64,000 nt of DNA from Rhododendron vialii (taxonomy: Eukaryota > Streptophyta > Magnoliopsida > Ericales > Ericaceae): the NCBI RefSeq assembly GCF_030253575.1, contig NC_080557.1, forward strand, positions 37,299,501-37,363,500, written 5' to 3'. The notes under the pieces were generated by a model. It had not been told where the DNA came from. It did not search any database and worked only from the letters and a program-made list of their open reading frames with translations. Both the position numbers and the translations under genes were made by a program. Below are positions 46,852 through 62,404 of the stretch, piece after piece; the stretch's first letter is position 1; each line of letters starts with the position of its first letter.

Positions 46852-47243
46852 GAGTGGTGCTATTTGCACCGATATTTACATACCGACAGTATACCGACGG
46901 CCGCGCGCGGCCGTCTCCGGCCACTAGACAGCAGATCCAAGCCGTCCAAAAATTTAAAAAAAAAAAAACCGAGGGGCCTAATGGGGGAATCAACGGCATC
47001 CGATGTGTGTAGGGTGTTTGATCTAGACACCCTATTTATATACATATATACACGAAAAATAGGATGTCTAGATCAAGCACCCTACACACATCGGATGCCG
47101 TTGATTCCCGTGTTGGGCCCCTCGGTTTTTTTTTAAAAAATTTTTGGACGGCTCGGATCGGCCGTCCGGTGGCCGGAGACGGCCGCGCGCGGCCATCGGT
47201 ATGGTTTCCCTACCCTTTTTGGTCGGTACATATAGGATTTTCC
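46852..47243. mobile_element. GC-armed foldback MITE, Mutator-like (copy 2 of 2)
   Basis: 392 bp, flanked exactly by ATAAAATTA (46843-46851 and 47244-47252), a 9-bp target duplication. Arms centred near 47045 share GGCCGCGCGCGGCC, GTCTCCGGCCAC, GAGGGGCC, TCAACGGCATCCGATGTGTG and a 'ctagac' loop word. Arms are near-perfect over more than 170 bases. Clearly the same family as 30552-30934, in a different site. Confidence 0.85.
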
Positions 47244-47393
47244 ATAAAATTATGCTATGTTGTGCTTTAGAATTTTTTTTTGGCAAAATCCACTCTCCTA
47301 TTGTCCTTGTATAAATTGAGTTATCTTATGCTTTCAACTGTTTTTCATCCCCCTTTATATTCCAACTTTTTACTTTCGGTCTTGCTATTGTTA

Positions 47394-47506
47394 GCCTACT
47401 GGGCTGACGATAAATACACTAGAAGACAAGAAAAACACGTATTCCTGTGTACTTTATACACCATTTAATACACATTTACACACATATTATCGTCAGCCCA
47501 TTAAGC
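47394..47506. mobile_element. Very short foldback MITE
   Basis: About 113 bp. Left arm GCCTACTGGGCTGACGATAA, right arm inverse GCTTAATGGGCTGACGATAA (17 of 20 match). The flanking duplication is uncertain. Confidence 0.55.
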
Positions 47507-47649
47507 TGATTTTAGAATTTTCCTACTTTTAACTATCGCTAGATTTAAACTTATCGACAGTATCAATCCAGATATAGACATGATCACGTGTTGTGAATGA
47601 AGTTTCAAACACATGAAACCATCCAAAACTTTACCATCTAACTTACTTT

Positions 47650-48366
47650 AGAATAAAAACTCCGCATCAAGATAAAATGTGTCATAGATGCAGCAACTTA
47701 CACTTATTTTCAGTTCTCAAATTTGACTAGCCAAAGTCTAGTCCATTGAGAGCATCCGCACCAGGCTCTCTACATTTCGGATCAATTTACACCTTAAAAA
47801 GTTAGTACTTTATTACTTTAGCTATTCACTTTTAAAAATTCTACTGCATCAGACTCTTTATATTAAAATTATTCCATTAAATTATTTCTCTATTCTAAAA
47901 AAAGCACCAAAACTATCTCATTCCGAGCAATTGTTCACTTGTTATTTATTACTGTATATAAATAGTCTAAAAAAAATTAAGTTCTCCAATTTTCAATCAG
48001 ATTGAACCGATGCGAAGATTTTATTTTTCTTATCATTTTATCCTAAAAGGTCATAATTTATATTTGTCCCTAGGACTTTCATATATGACCCCTAAGAGAG
48101 TCATAGAACCAAATAAAGTATTAAAAAAATATTAAGCCAAGTCACTGTAGCAGTGAACAGTGGAATAAAAAATATTAATATTTACTATTCAAATAAAAAA
48201 ATATTAAAATATTAAGCCGAGTCATGCTAGATGGGTTCCATTCTTTATTTGGACAAATATTATTGATTACTTGGAATAAAAACTCAGCATCAAAATAAAA
48301 TTTGTCCCAGATGCAGCAACTTTTGTAGTTATTTTCAGTCCTCAAATTTGACTAGCCAAACAATTG
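47650..48366. repeat. Two 95-bp direct repeats around about 520 bp
   Basis: 47650-47745 and 48270-48365 both read 'aataaaaactc.gcatca', 'agatgcagcaactt', 'attttcagt.ctcaaattt' and 'gactagccaaa'. The intervening DNA begins with GAGAGCATCCGCACCAGG, resembling a MITE end. No gene. Confidence 0.65.
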
Positions 48367-49205
48367 GATTCCATTCTTTATTTGGACAAATTTTATTGAC
48401 TGGACCCGTAATTAAGAAAGGTGAGGTACAAAATAGATACAGAAAATAATAAATGAATGACACAAAAAAATAAAGTTGGGTAGTATATAAAAAATAAAAG
48501 TGAGATTACCCTAATTAGGAAATTATAGCTTGGATTTCAAAATTTTCCCAATCTCCATGCTTGTCCACCTGAGGAACAAAAATGTTGGTATTTAATCTGC
48601 CAATGAGGTGATCAGAGAATTTACAGGCTTTGACAATTCAAACCATAGTTGTGAGTCTGAAGTATAATAAGGCTATAGAAGGACAGGAATGTTAGGATAC
48701 ATTAGATCAAAGGTTTGGAAGGGCATATAACCAGGAATTTTTCTTCCATGCCTGAGTGGTAACGGGGCATGATGCCCCATATATAAATGTAGATCTTTAG
48801 ATTGAATAACGGGTAAATCTCAGTCACTAGATCAAAATTATTCACAAACGAGATGGTTTTATGAATTTTTTTCAAAATATAGTAATTTTACTTGCAACAC
48901 AAACTGATTTTACATACCATTTACTACGATCACACTTACTATAATGTATGGTCACACTTACCACACTGTATGGCCACACCTACTATCAGAGGGATTCAAC
49001 CAATTGTGTTGAGATAAAAATAGGAAGATCCAACGGTTGAGGGAAAATGGGGGCATGGATGCCTTAAACCGGATGGGGCATTTCCTTTCTTTAAAATAGG
49101 GTGTTCTTCTCTTAGATGGGCTTATGTATTGTATTGGTTGAATTGTTGGACTTGATTATCTCGTGAACTCTCACAGTTGATGTAGTTTCCTGGATTGGTA
49201 TTATG
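48367..49205. other. No gene seen
   Basis: AT-rich intergenic DNA. Words GGGGCAT and TGCCCC occur in inverted orientation near 48765 and 49070 and may be the ends of a decayed insertion of about 330 bp. Confidence 0.4.
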
Positions 49206-49347
49206 TAGTTCATACATAATGTAAATAATCTCTTCTATGGAAGGAAAAAAAAACCCCTCAGGCCAACAAAGACAATCATACATAATATAAATAATCTCTC
49301 CTATCGAAGGAAAAAAAAAACCCTCGTGCCAACAAAGACAACCATGA
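49206..49347. repeat. Tandem duplication of about 70 bp
   Basis: 'catacataat.taaataatct', 'gaaggaaaaaaaa' and 'gccaacaaagacaa' occur twice in succession. On the minus strand it gives a repeated peptide in an otherwise anonymous frame, which I do not regard as a gene. Confidence 0.8.
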
Positions 49348-50345
49348 ATAGGGTCTTCAAAGCTGGGGGAAAATGACTTTGCATCCGAAATGAATCCATA
49401 GCAGGTCAAGATAACGTTTAGGAAAAATTAGTCATAAGGATAGTAAAATAGTTTCTATTTAAGGCAAGACGTAAGCAAAATAATTTTTAGTTGAGGTCCT
49501 TCAACTTTTTGAGTTTTTTAGCTGAAAAGCCAAAACATGTTTAGGCATTTTTATAGGATTTTATGGTGCATTTTCCTATTACAAGATTTTAGTAGTTTTG
49601 GTACTTTCATAGGGTACTATAGAATTTTAAGCACTTCCATATATATGGTACCAGGGTTTTAGGCACTTTTATAGCGTACCCTAGAGTTTTAGGCACTTTC
49701 ATAGGCAAATTTATCCTTATATTTGATTGCAAAAGATGCTTGTCCTTGAGCTCAAAAAATATAAATATGAGGAATTTTTGGCCAAGTCTCCCTTAAAACA
49801 AAGGAGAAGTAGGAAGACTTTGGGCGATTCATAATGGGGTATCTAGAATATCTATGTCTCTCATCAACAGAGCCGGTTCTGACTTTTTAGGAGTTTAAAG
49901 TAAAAATAAAAGATGGCGCCCTTTTATCGGACTATTATTAAAAGGTAAAAAAAGTATGAGGAGCCCTTGAAATTCAAGAATTTTTTGGAAACCTAAAGCG
50001 GCCGCAACTCAAGTTTTAGCTCAATGCCTGCTCTGCTCAACAACAACAACAACAAAAAAAGACTTCGAGTTTGGTCTCCTGTAATTTGGCTTTGAAAAAG
50101 ATGAAATGTTGACCATCGGCACCGGCACATGATTAACGTGAATGTGGGAGAGCTAGGGTTTGCTCCCTGAGTAATTTTGTGTGCACTTTGCATGAGAAAG
50201 CCATGGACACTTTTGTCATTGCGCCGAAGGAAGGGACTCTGGATTGAATTGGTAATAATACAGAGTCCCGGCCCCTAGGTGTTGATGGTCCTGACTCACA
50301 ATTCGATGGGCTTGTTATGCCCATACTATCAAAAAAAAAAAGAAG
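49348..50345. other. No gene seen; short internal repeats
   Basis: Near 49590-49705 the phrase 'gttttaggcacttt.ata' is repeated three times. A (CAA)6 tract is at 50039-50056. An A run at 50331-50341 closes a stretch that could be a small retroposon, but no feature is certain. Confidence 0.4.
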
Positions 50346-50435
50346 TTAATTTAGTAGTAAGTATTTCACATTCAGTGATAAGTATTATATATCTGGAATA
50401 TTTATCACTCAATGTGAAATACTTACCACTAAAAT
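50346..50435. mobile_element. 90-bp hairpin MITE upstream of the UBC gene
   Basis: Left arm 'tttagtagtaagtatttcac' followed by ATTCAGTGATAAGTATT; right arm inverse 'tttagtggtaagtatttcac' followed by ATTGAGTGATAAATATT. Loop near 50388. About 700 bp upstream of the UBC start. Confidence 0.65.
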
Positions 50436-51042
50436 GACTTTATAAGTATACGTTAACAAATAATTTGTATATCATAAAAAAAATTCCATATCATAAAAAA
50501 AATTCCATACTAAAGTGAAAGCAAATATTAGTAAAGGATTTGGGGTCTACATCATTAGAAGTCCAAATGTTCGATCCCATGGCTGAAGCGGGTTGTAAAA
50601 TAAAGTGTTAATGTGAAGGCAATTTAGACCGCCCAAGCAGTGATTCAATTATTTAAATTTGTTCTTTTTCTCTCCTCATACCCCACTATTCTCTCTTCTT
50701 TTTTTCTCTTTTTAAAATCCAAACCTTCCAAAATATGTTTGGACGGTCCAGATCGCCAACCGATACACTGGAACCCAAAATTTTCGACCACTTTAAAAGT
50801 CCATGCCCATCTTTCAAAAAAAGGGAAATGGAAACTAGCCGTTGCAAGAAAGACAAAAAAAAAAAAACATGTACGCCGTGAGTGTAACGTTCAAAAAAGT
50901 GGGTGGAATTCCGAAGACAGAAACCCCTTTTATAACGTTATTCCAAATCAATTCAAACCCCCCTCACACTTTCTCCCGTCTACGTTTCTTTCTCTCAACG
51001 GGAAGAAGAGATCCAACTCACCGCTCTCTTCTTCTCTAAACA

Positions 51043-51044
<2 letters not shown>

Positions 51045-51090
<46 letters not shown>
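51045..51090 (+). repeat. (CT)23 tract in the UBC 5' leader region
   Basis: Pure CT on the coding strand about 55 bases before the ATG at 51144. Such tracts are frequent in plant 5' leaders. Confidence 0.95.
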
Positions 51091-51092
<2 letters not shown>

Positions 51093-51143
51093 CGAATTAT
51101 AGTCACTGGTAAATCTGCAGAGGGGGAGAGACACACGAAAACC

Positions 51144-52722
51144 ATGACTACAATCAACAGGCAAGACAGCAACACGCCCGTGACCGCTCCCCCGATCGCT
51201 TCCTCCAAGCAACCACTCCCCACGGCGAAGACCGTCGATACACAGTCCGTTCGCAAGAGGTATGTATAACGTGTATATATACGTACACCCACATATCCAC
51301 ATATAGATCCCGCGGGTTTTCATTGGGTGTTCTTGTTTGGGGTTTTGGAAGTTTTGTTTTTCCGATCTGGGTTGTATGTTTGATTGGCCTTTCTTTTTGT
51401 TATCTATCTTGATTGGTTGCCGTGTGTTAGATTATTTGCTTCTTACACGGTCCAGTTGATCCTGCAATTAATGGGTTCTCTTTACTTTCGCTTCTCGAGT
51501 CGGGTTTTGTGTTTGCTTCTTGATTTGGGTTTCCTTCTATCTTGATTGGGGTCGCCTTGCATTTGATGCATTTTGTATCTGGAACCATCCGATTCACAAG
51601 TACCATACAAACTAATGAGGGGCTCACGTGGTGTCCGAAATTGGGTACATAAATCTGTGCATGCAAATTGGCCCAAACATTCGGTCACCAAAAAAATAAA
51701 ACTTTCTTATTAGTAGTACGTTACGTAAAGTACAACGTTATTTTTAATCGTAGTTTTCCATTGCGAGTAAATTATTAATCATCTTTCTTTTGTGTTTTTG
51801 ACTTCATTAAACAGGTTGCAATCTGAACTGATGGCATTAATGGTGAGCACTGAGCATACCACATACTACGTAGATTTGAATCATTTTGAGCATAGTGACA
51901 TAGAACCAATAGTGTTCTCTAATAAATCTTTTCTCTTTTTTTGTGAATTGTAAAGATGAGTGGTGATTCTGGGATATCTGCATTCCCTGAGGAAGATAAC
52001 CTATTCAACTGGAAAGGGACCATCTCTGGTAGCAAAGACACAGTCTTTGAAGGGACAGAGTACAAGCTATCCCTATCTTTTCCCAATGATTACCCATTCA
52101 AGTCCCCGAAGGTCAAGTTCGAGACTTCCTGCTTCCACCCCAATGTCGATGTTTTTGGAAACATATGCCTCGACATTCTTCAGGTGAACTATATCAACAA
52201 GACTATCTTGGTGTATCTTTGATCTGATTTAGCCTTCAATTTCGCCGGTCATGCGACAAACTAGCATACAACTTTCACAATTTTTTAGCTACTAAGAGTA
52301 CCCATTTGAGTATTGTTTTTTGCTTTTCTGATATTCTTTCATCTGATTCTTTTAGGATAAGTGGTCATCGGCGTACGATGTGAGGACCATACTGATTTCT
52401 ATCCAGAGTCTGCTTGGAGGTAATTTAGAAATTCAACTAAGCTAGTTTAGAGAATATCCATTTATTGATTTTTGCGATATACTTTGATCTCACTTATTAC
52501 TTTTCTTTTTGCCCATGTTGAACATCCAGAACCAAACACAGCCTCACCTCTAAACACTCAAGCAGCGTCGCTTTGGGGCAACCAGGAAGGTTAGAAATTG
52601 TTGTTGTTTGGGTGTTTTTCTTCCTGTCCACTTTCTTTCTCCTCTGAATTGAATTTATATTTCTTGGGTATTTTGCAGAATACAGGAAGATGGTGGAGAA
52701 GTTATACAAGCCTGTTGCCTAG
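51144..52722 (+). CDS. UBC20: Ubiquitin-conjugating enzyme E2, UBC19/UBC20 (E2C) type, complete, 6 exons, 179 aa
   Basis: Exons 51144-51259, 51815-51842, 51956-52183, 52356-52419, 52530-52589 and 52679-52722; 540 bases in frame. The protein accepts ubiquitin from E1 and passes it on with an E3; the E2C class works with the anaphase-promoting complex in mitotic cyclin turnover in animals and is inferred to do so in plants. The first 38 residues are the Ser/Pro/Thr-rich extension typical of E2C. The UBC fold follows, with the HPN motif at 109-111 and catalytic Cys119 in GNICLDIL, then SAYDVRTILISIQSLLGEPN. The C-terminus ends KLYKPVA. The frame is open upstream to 50640 but the chosen Met fits the family length (about 180 aa) and start (MTTINRQ). 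Confidence 0.95.
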
Positions 52723-53742
52723 CTCTAGAGATGTTAAAGGGGCTTGGAAGTTAGGCACTCAATTTCCTTCTTTCTTCTGTGAGGAAAGAAAGGTTCAACA
52801 GAGATTGTTTCACATGTTCCATTAATTTTCTTGAATTTTTCTTGTCACAGAAAAGAGAGTTTGAAACAATTCATGTGTTGATTTGTTTGGGGTTTTTTTC
52901 AAATGGAGGAAAAGGTTAGATGTGCTGATCACTCCTTTGTGTGTGTTTTACCTATCGTTGTGCGTAAATGGGACTGCTAATTTAGTTCTTACAAGTTGTC
53001 AGAAAGCAAAATCCTTGAATCTGTAGTATTGATTGGAGTGGATTGGATTGGATTTTTGCGAATGAAACTCAATTAGCAATTATTGTCCAAAACATTTCGG
53101 TGAAAAAGCTCGAGAGTGACCATTTCATAAAAAGCTTATTTCAAAAGACAAACAAAGAAAGTATACGCCAGAGAGCACACTCGTTAAGCTTGAAGCTAAT
53201 GCATCAATCAAATATGGCAACTCTCAAAGCACAAATGTTTGAAAATCCAAGGGCCAAACGTGGTTATTCAGGTTGCCCCATCGTCCCACTTGTCGATCTT
53301 GAGACCTCAGTTGTTTGAGGTTAATGTATACTATTTGAAATGTGCCTCCATTAATTTGCATCCGCTGGTGCGTCGATTGTGCCACCAACAAACTCAGGCA
53401 TGTTCTTGACGCGCGGAGCCATTGTCATGGCACGAAGCTATGTTCTGTAATTGTCTCCTGTGAGAGGCAGATAGACAAGGACGGCTGTGGGATCATCAAA
53501 ATGATGATGAAGAAGGGATCATCATTTGATCCTTGATCTTCAGTGTTGAGAACTTCTTTGTCCACATTATTTGCCCTTTTTGTCGAGAGACAAATCTTTC
53601 ACTACTCCAATACCATGTCAAGAAAATAACATGAAAGAAATATGGAATTGGTTAAATGTTTTCATCTTCGTTTATTGAGATGACCCTGTATATATAATGT
53701 TTGAACAAATTTACCCTTTCTATATTGCTAACAAATCCCACA
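52723..53742. other. UBC 3' region and intergenic DNA
   Basis: The first 300 bases are probably 3' untranslated. No gene is supported beyond. A minus-strand stretch around 53360-53440 reads like a short protein tail but has no recognisable family. Confidence 0.4.
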
Positions 53743-53750
53743 AGCGCAAC

Positions 53751-55233
53751 CTATGTAGCACGAACACTTTGTCAGAGATCACGTACAGGTGTCGGACACC
53801 GACACTCTCTGGACACGTTTCCGACACTCATTTCCAAGTGTCCTAGTTTTTTATCAATGTTTTCCATTTGGACACTCCGGGACACTTGGAAAATAAGTCG
53901 GGGTTGATAAAAGAAATAATAGGATCTAATTAAAACTTGGGGAAGTTATATTTTTTGGGTGATGGATGATGGATTATTTGGTTAAAAAGGCACACAAATG
54001 ATCGAATGCTTTTAGTCGAAATACTTTTATGAATGATATGAGGATGGTTATATTGTAACGTATATGTGGTGTTGCATATTTACAATTAGAACCTTAATTG
54101 TTTTACTTTTTCTCTTCATGTGATAGTATACATATATTGTTGGAAAAATTGTCTGCTGCAAATTCTGAAATGTTGGCGAAACCTCCACAAATGCTGAAAT
54201 ACGCTCCGAGTCACGACTATGTTGCTTTCCTAAAGACAGTATTTGCCCCCACCAGATGGTATGCAAAGGGTTACAGCAAATCTGCCTTCAAGATAAATCG
54301 AAGCCCGAACTCGAAGTTCTTTCTGTTTGCGTTTGCACAAACGAAACGGACAAAATACCTGCTAAACGGAAATGAGAACCGAGAACCACTGCGTTCTGTT
54401 TTCTGCAGCAAAATAGAATGCAGAATGAATGCTAGGAAGTATATAGAGAGATGTGGAATTTTGGATTTTTTGTGTGAATCTATGAGCACTGGATTCTGCT
54501 AAGTAGTGGTCTATTTATAGGCCACTACGCACCCATTGAGAATGGGTATGCACCCGATCTAATCTGACCGTTGGATCAGATCCTATGGTCCAAATCGATC
54601 AGTCACACCGAACTGGTGTGCTGTTTCACTCACACCCAATCGGATTTGATCCAATCCGTTGGATCGAGCCCATTCGCGGCCGACGGCTGCGATCGCAACT
54701 CCACGGACCAGCGCACCCGTACGCACGAGTTGCACCCGATCGGAACCACCCCGTGTGACTCACCTGCCACGCGTGTGACACGCGGCATCCTCGTCAGCGC
54801 ATCCTCGTCAGCGCCACCTTACTGCCAACACGCAATAAGAAATGGCGCCTAGCGCTGACGTGCTAAGTGCGCTGCTAAAGCACAATGCACCACAGCCCAC
54901 GCGCGCGCGTGCGTGTGTACCAGCTCTGCCGGTACCAAAGGGCTGCACCACACTAGATCATTAGTTACTTACATTAGGAATGTTTCCTAATATATACCAC
55001 TCCAACATCTCTCAGCTAACCAATGTGGGACAAAGCTCACAAAGAGGAAAACAAGCATTCTAAGGAAACAAAGGAAATTTACAAAACCAAAACCGATGAC
55101 TCTTTTATTTTGAAAATCTCTAACATATATGCTTTTTAAAACGTGTCCCCTAACGTGTCGTGTCCTCCATTTTTTAAAATTCGCGTGTCGGAGTGTCAAT
55201 GTCATGTCACGTGTCCATTTCGGTGCTACATAG
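53751..55233. mobile_element. hAT-like TIR element split by a solo LTR
   Basis: The termini CTATGTAGCAC (53751-53761) and its exact inverse (55223-55233) are flanked by AGCGCAAC on both sides (53743-53750 and 55234-55241). Subterminal DNA on both sides is full of GGACAC/GTGTCC words. Without the nested LTR the element would be about 490 bp. The 8-bp duplication suggests hAT. No transposase. Confidence 0.85.
54138..55125 (-). mobile_element. Solo LTR nested in the TIR element
   Basis: 988 bp with TG...CA ends (TGTTGG at the left, TCTAACA at the right) and an exact 5-bp target duplication TATAT (54133-54137 and 55126-55130). On the minus strand it has CTATAAATAG near 54515, a promoter-like TATA, so the element was oriented minus. 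No internal retrotransposon domain follows, so it is a solo LTR left by recombination. The 134-aa open frame across its left half is a shadow. Confidence 0.85.
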
Positions 55234-55539
55234 AGCGCAACTAATAAAATCAAAATCTACAATAGAAACTCTAGAAATGATTTGCAAATATGAAGGATTG
55301 ATTTCGGCTTGATTTTTTTTTTTTATCGGAATTTAGGCTTGATCGACGAAGATTGATTTTTCTTCTATCTTATTTCCCCCGTGTGAAATGGAAAAGTAGG
55401 CAAAAACAAATTGTCGCGCTTAGGAAACAATGACTGCAACGATTTGGTAAGTTCTTGGATCCTTAAAGCCTACAAAAGGTTGAAGTCCATGCAAATATTT
55501 ATATGCTGATACTGCCAGACAGATGAGGCTAGCTAGACC

Positions 55540-56720
55540 TGAGTGATCGTTTCACACAGACAAATGCGCCAAAAATCAATCAACTCAAATAGTGCATCGC
55601 AACTCTGAAACAAGAAGATGCATTTGTTTCTACTTATTTCACAAAGATGAAGGCGTTATGGGATGAGCTGAACGCGCTTATAATGGTGAAACCATGTAGC
55701 ACATGTGGCCATGAAAAGCCAAGTGCAATTCAACGACGACAGCATCGTGCAATGGAGTTTGTTCAAGTGCTCCGCAAGCGATATTCAACCATTCCGCAGA
55801 TCAGGGATTGAAACAATTTCTTGCTGAGAATCTTTTCATCAAAGACCTTGGCAGTTGAAATATCTCCTTGGTATTGAGGTTACAATCATCACCAAGGTAT
55901 CTTGTGTCAAGACAGGTATACATTGGACTTTCTTAAAGATGCAGGATACTTGGCGCTAAGCCCTCTACTTGTCCCATGCAACACCACCTTCATTTGGCTT
56001 CTAATGATGGTAAATCTTCATCTGACCCTTCTGCAAGTCATCTACTCGTAGAACGTCTCATATACCTCACGGTTACTCGACCCGATAATGCTTATTCCGC
56101 ATACATTCTAAGCCAGGTTCTGCGCGACCCTCGCAGTACTGCCCAAATGGTTGAAGCCATTTATGTACCGGTATCTCAAAGGTACACCTGGGAAAGCCAT
56201 ATTGCTTTCTTCATCTACTTCACTCACCTAGAGTGGTTTCTGTGATTCTGGTTGGATAGGTGACCTTATGACACGTTGTGTACCGTGTTTGCATTCTACT
56301 TGGTTCTAACCTTTATTTCATGGGAAACGAAGAAGCTAACTATTGGGTCTCGCTCCTTTGCTGAAACAGAGTATCGTGCTATGGCAACGTCACATCCAAA
56401 CTTCGATGGTTGACATACCTTTCGAGTGATCTCGGTATCCCTCATTCATCACCATAAATTCTCTAATGTGATAACCAAGCAACAACTCAAAGTGCTAAGA
56501 ATCGTGTCTCATGAGTACCATACAAAACCAAAAAACTTCATTGTCATTTCGTCCACGAGAAAACCCAATCCAAGTTGATTTCTCCCTATTATATCAGGTC
56601 ATCGGATCAAATTGCTGACATTTTTACTAAACCTTTGGGTAAGTATATATCCTTTCACCATCTCAAACGAATCTCCAAATCTCAGCAGCTTAAAATTAAT
56701 CCTCGATATGGTTCAAATTA
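55540..56720 (+). pseudogene. Ty1/copia retrotransposon remnant (gag piece, RT end, RNase H)
   Basis: Three frames must be combined. 55590-55800 gives a gag-like piece (AFVSTYFTKMKALWDELNAL then CSTCGHEKPS). From 55810 come reverse-transcriptase end words (KYLLGIEVT), then LIYLTVTRPDNAYSAYILSQV at 56060-56130. RNase H follows (WETKKLTIGSRSFAETEYRA, near 56325-56385), ending in SDQIADIFTKPLG near 56600-56640. Stops and frameshifts are frequent, and protease, integrase and most of the reverse transcriptase are missing, so this is a dead, internally deleted copy. LTRs were not identified. Confidence 0.8.
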
Positions 56721-57447
56721 CCCCGTTTGTTTTGCGATCTTGGACTCTCTCTGTACACGGTCCCTAATAAATTCTCTCAATCATTACTCTCATTTCTCTC
56801 TATACTCATTACCCAAAATCCAAAAACCAAATCCTAAAACAAACATGGACACAGCCCTAGAGTTTGTTTATCCTAGATTTGGATTTTACTTGCTGTGTTT
56901 GTGGAATTTTTAGCTGTATAGAAGTCAATATATGGTTTTTCTTTTTTTTAAACTTAGGTCAATATATTGTTACATGACACACAAACACATGAGGATCACA
57001 CAAACACAAGAGGATCAATGCAGGGTTCTCGCTATACATGAGGAGAGAGAGATAACCTTTAACCACATGTTTTCTTCTATATGTTATTTTCTTACTCCAA
57101 TAGAAACGGCTAAAATAGCTTCATTGCAAAAAGATGGGTTATGTCTAGTCTCTAGAAGTCCCTTACAAACTGCATAATGGAGCTTGTATTCCAAGTGCGT
57201 AATGGAGTTGGTATTGTAAAGTAAAAGACATAACCAAAAAAATACTCTCAAAATCACAATACAACAACAGTTCAACAAATGAATTAAACCTTCATAAATA
57301 AGAGAGGAAACTTGTTAAACAAACAAGAACCACCTTTCCATACATGACACATATACACAACCCTTTCCTTTCTCATATATAACTATAATCGAAAACAAAT
57401 TCTACAATTTACAGGAGCTATACATATATAATTATAAATATATGTAT
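56721..57447. other. Intergenic; 3' flank of the hexokinase-like gene
   Basis: No gene. The part nearest 57448 is probably its 3' untranslated region. Confidence 0.45.

Positions 57448-62404
<4,957 letters not shown>

Noticed and set aside
50640..51269. 209-aa open frame running into the UBC N-terminus
   Set aside because: It is in frame with UBC, but the upstream part is low complexity and includes the CT tract. The Met at 51144 gives the usual E2C length and N-terminus, so the upstream part is taken as leader.
53340..53540. Minus-strand peptide with MAPRVKNMPEFVGG
   Set aside because: It looks protein-like but is about 30 residues, has no flanking exons or splice sites that I could join, and no family that I recognise.
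54098..54502. 134-aa plus-strand frame
   Set aside because: It lies within the solo LTR and has no family resemblance.
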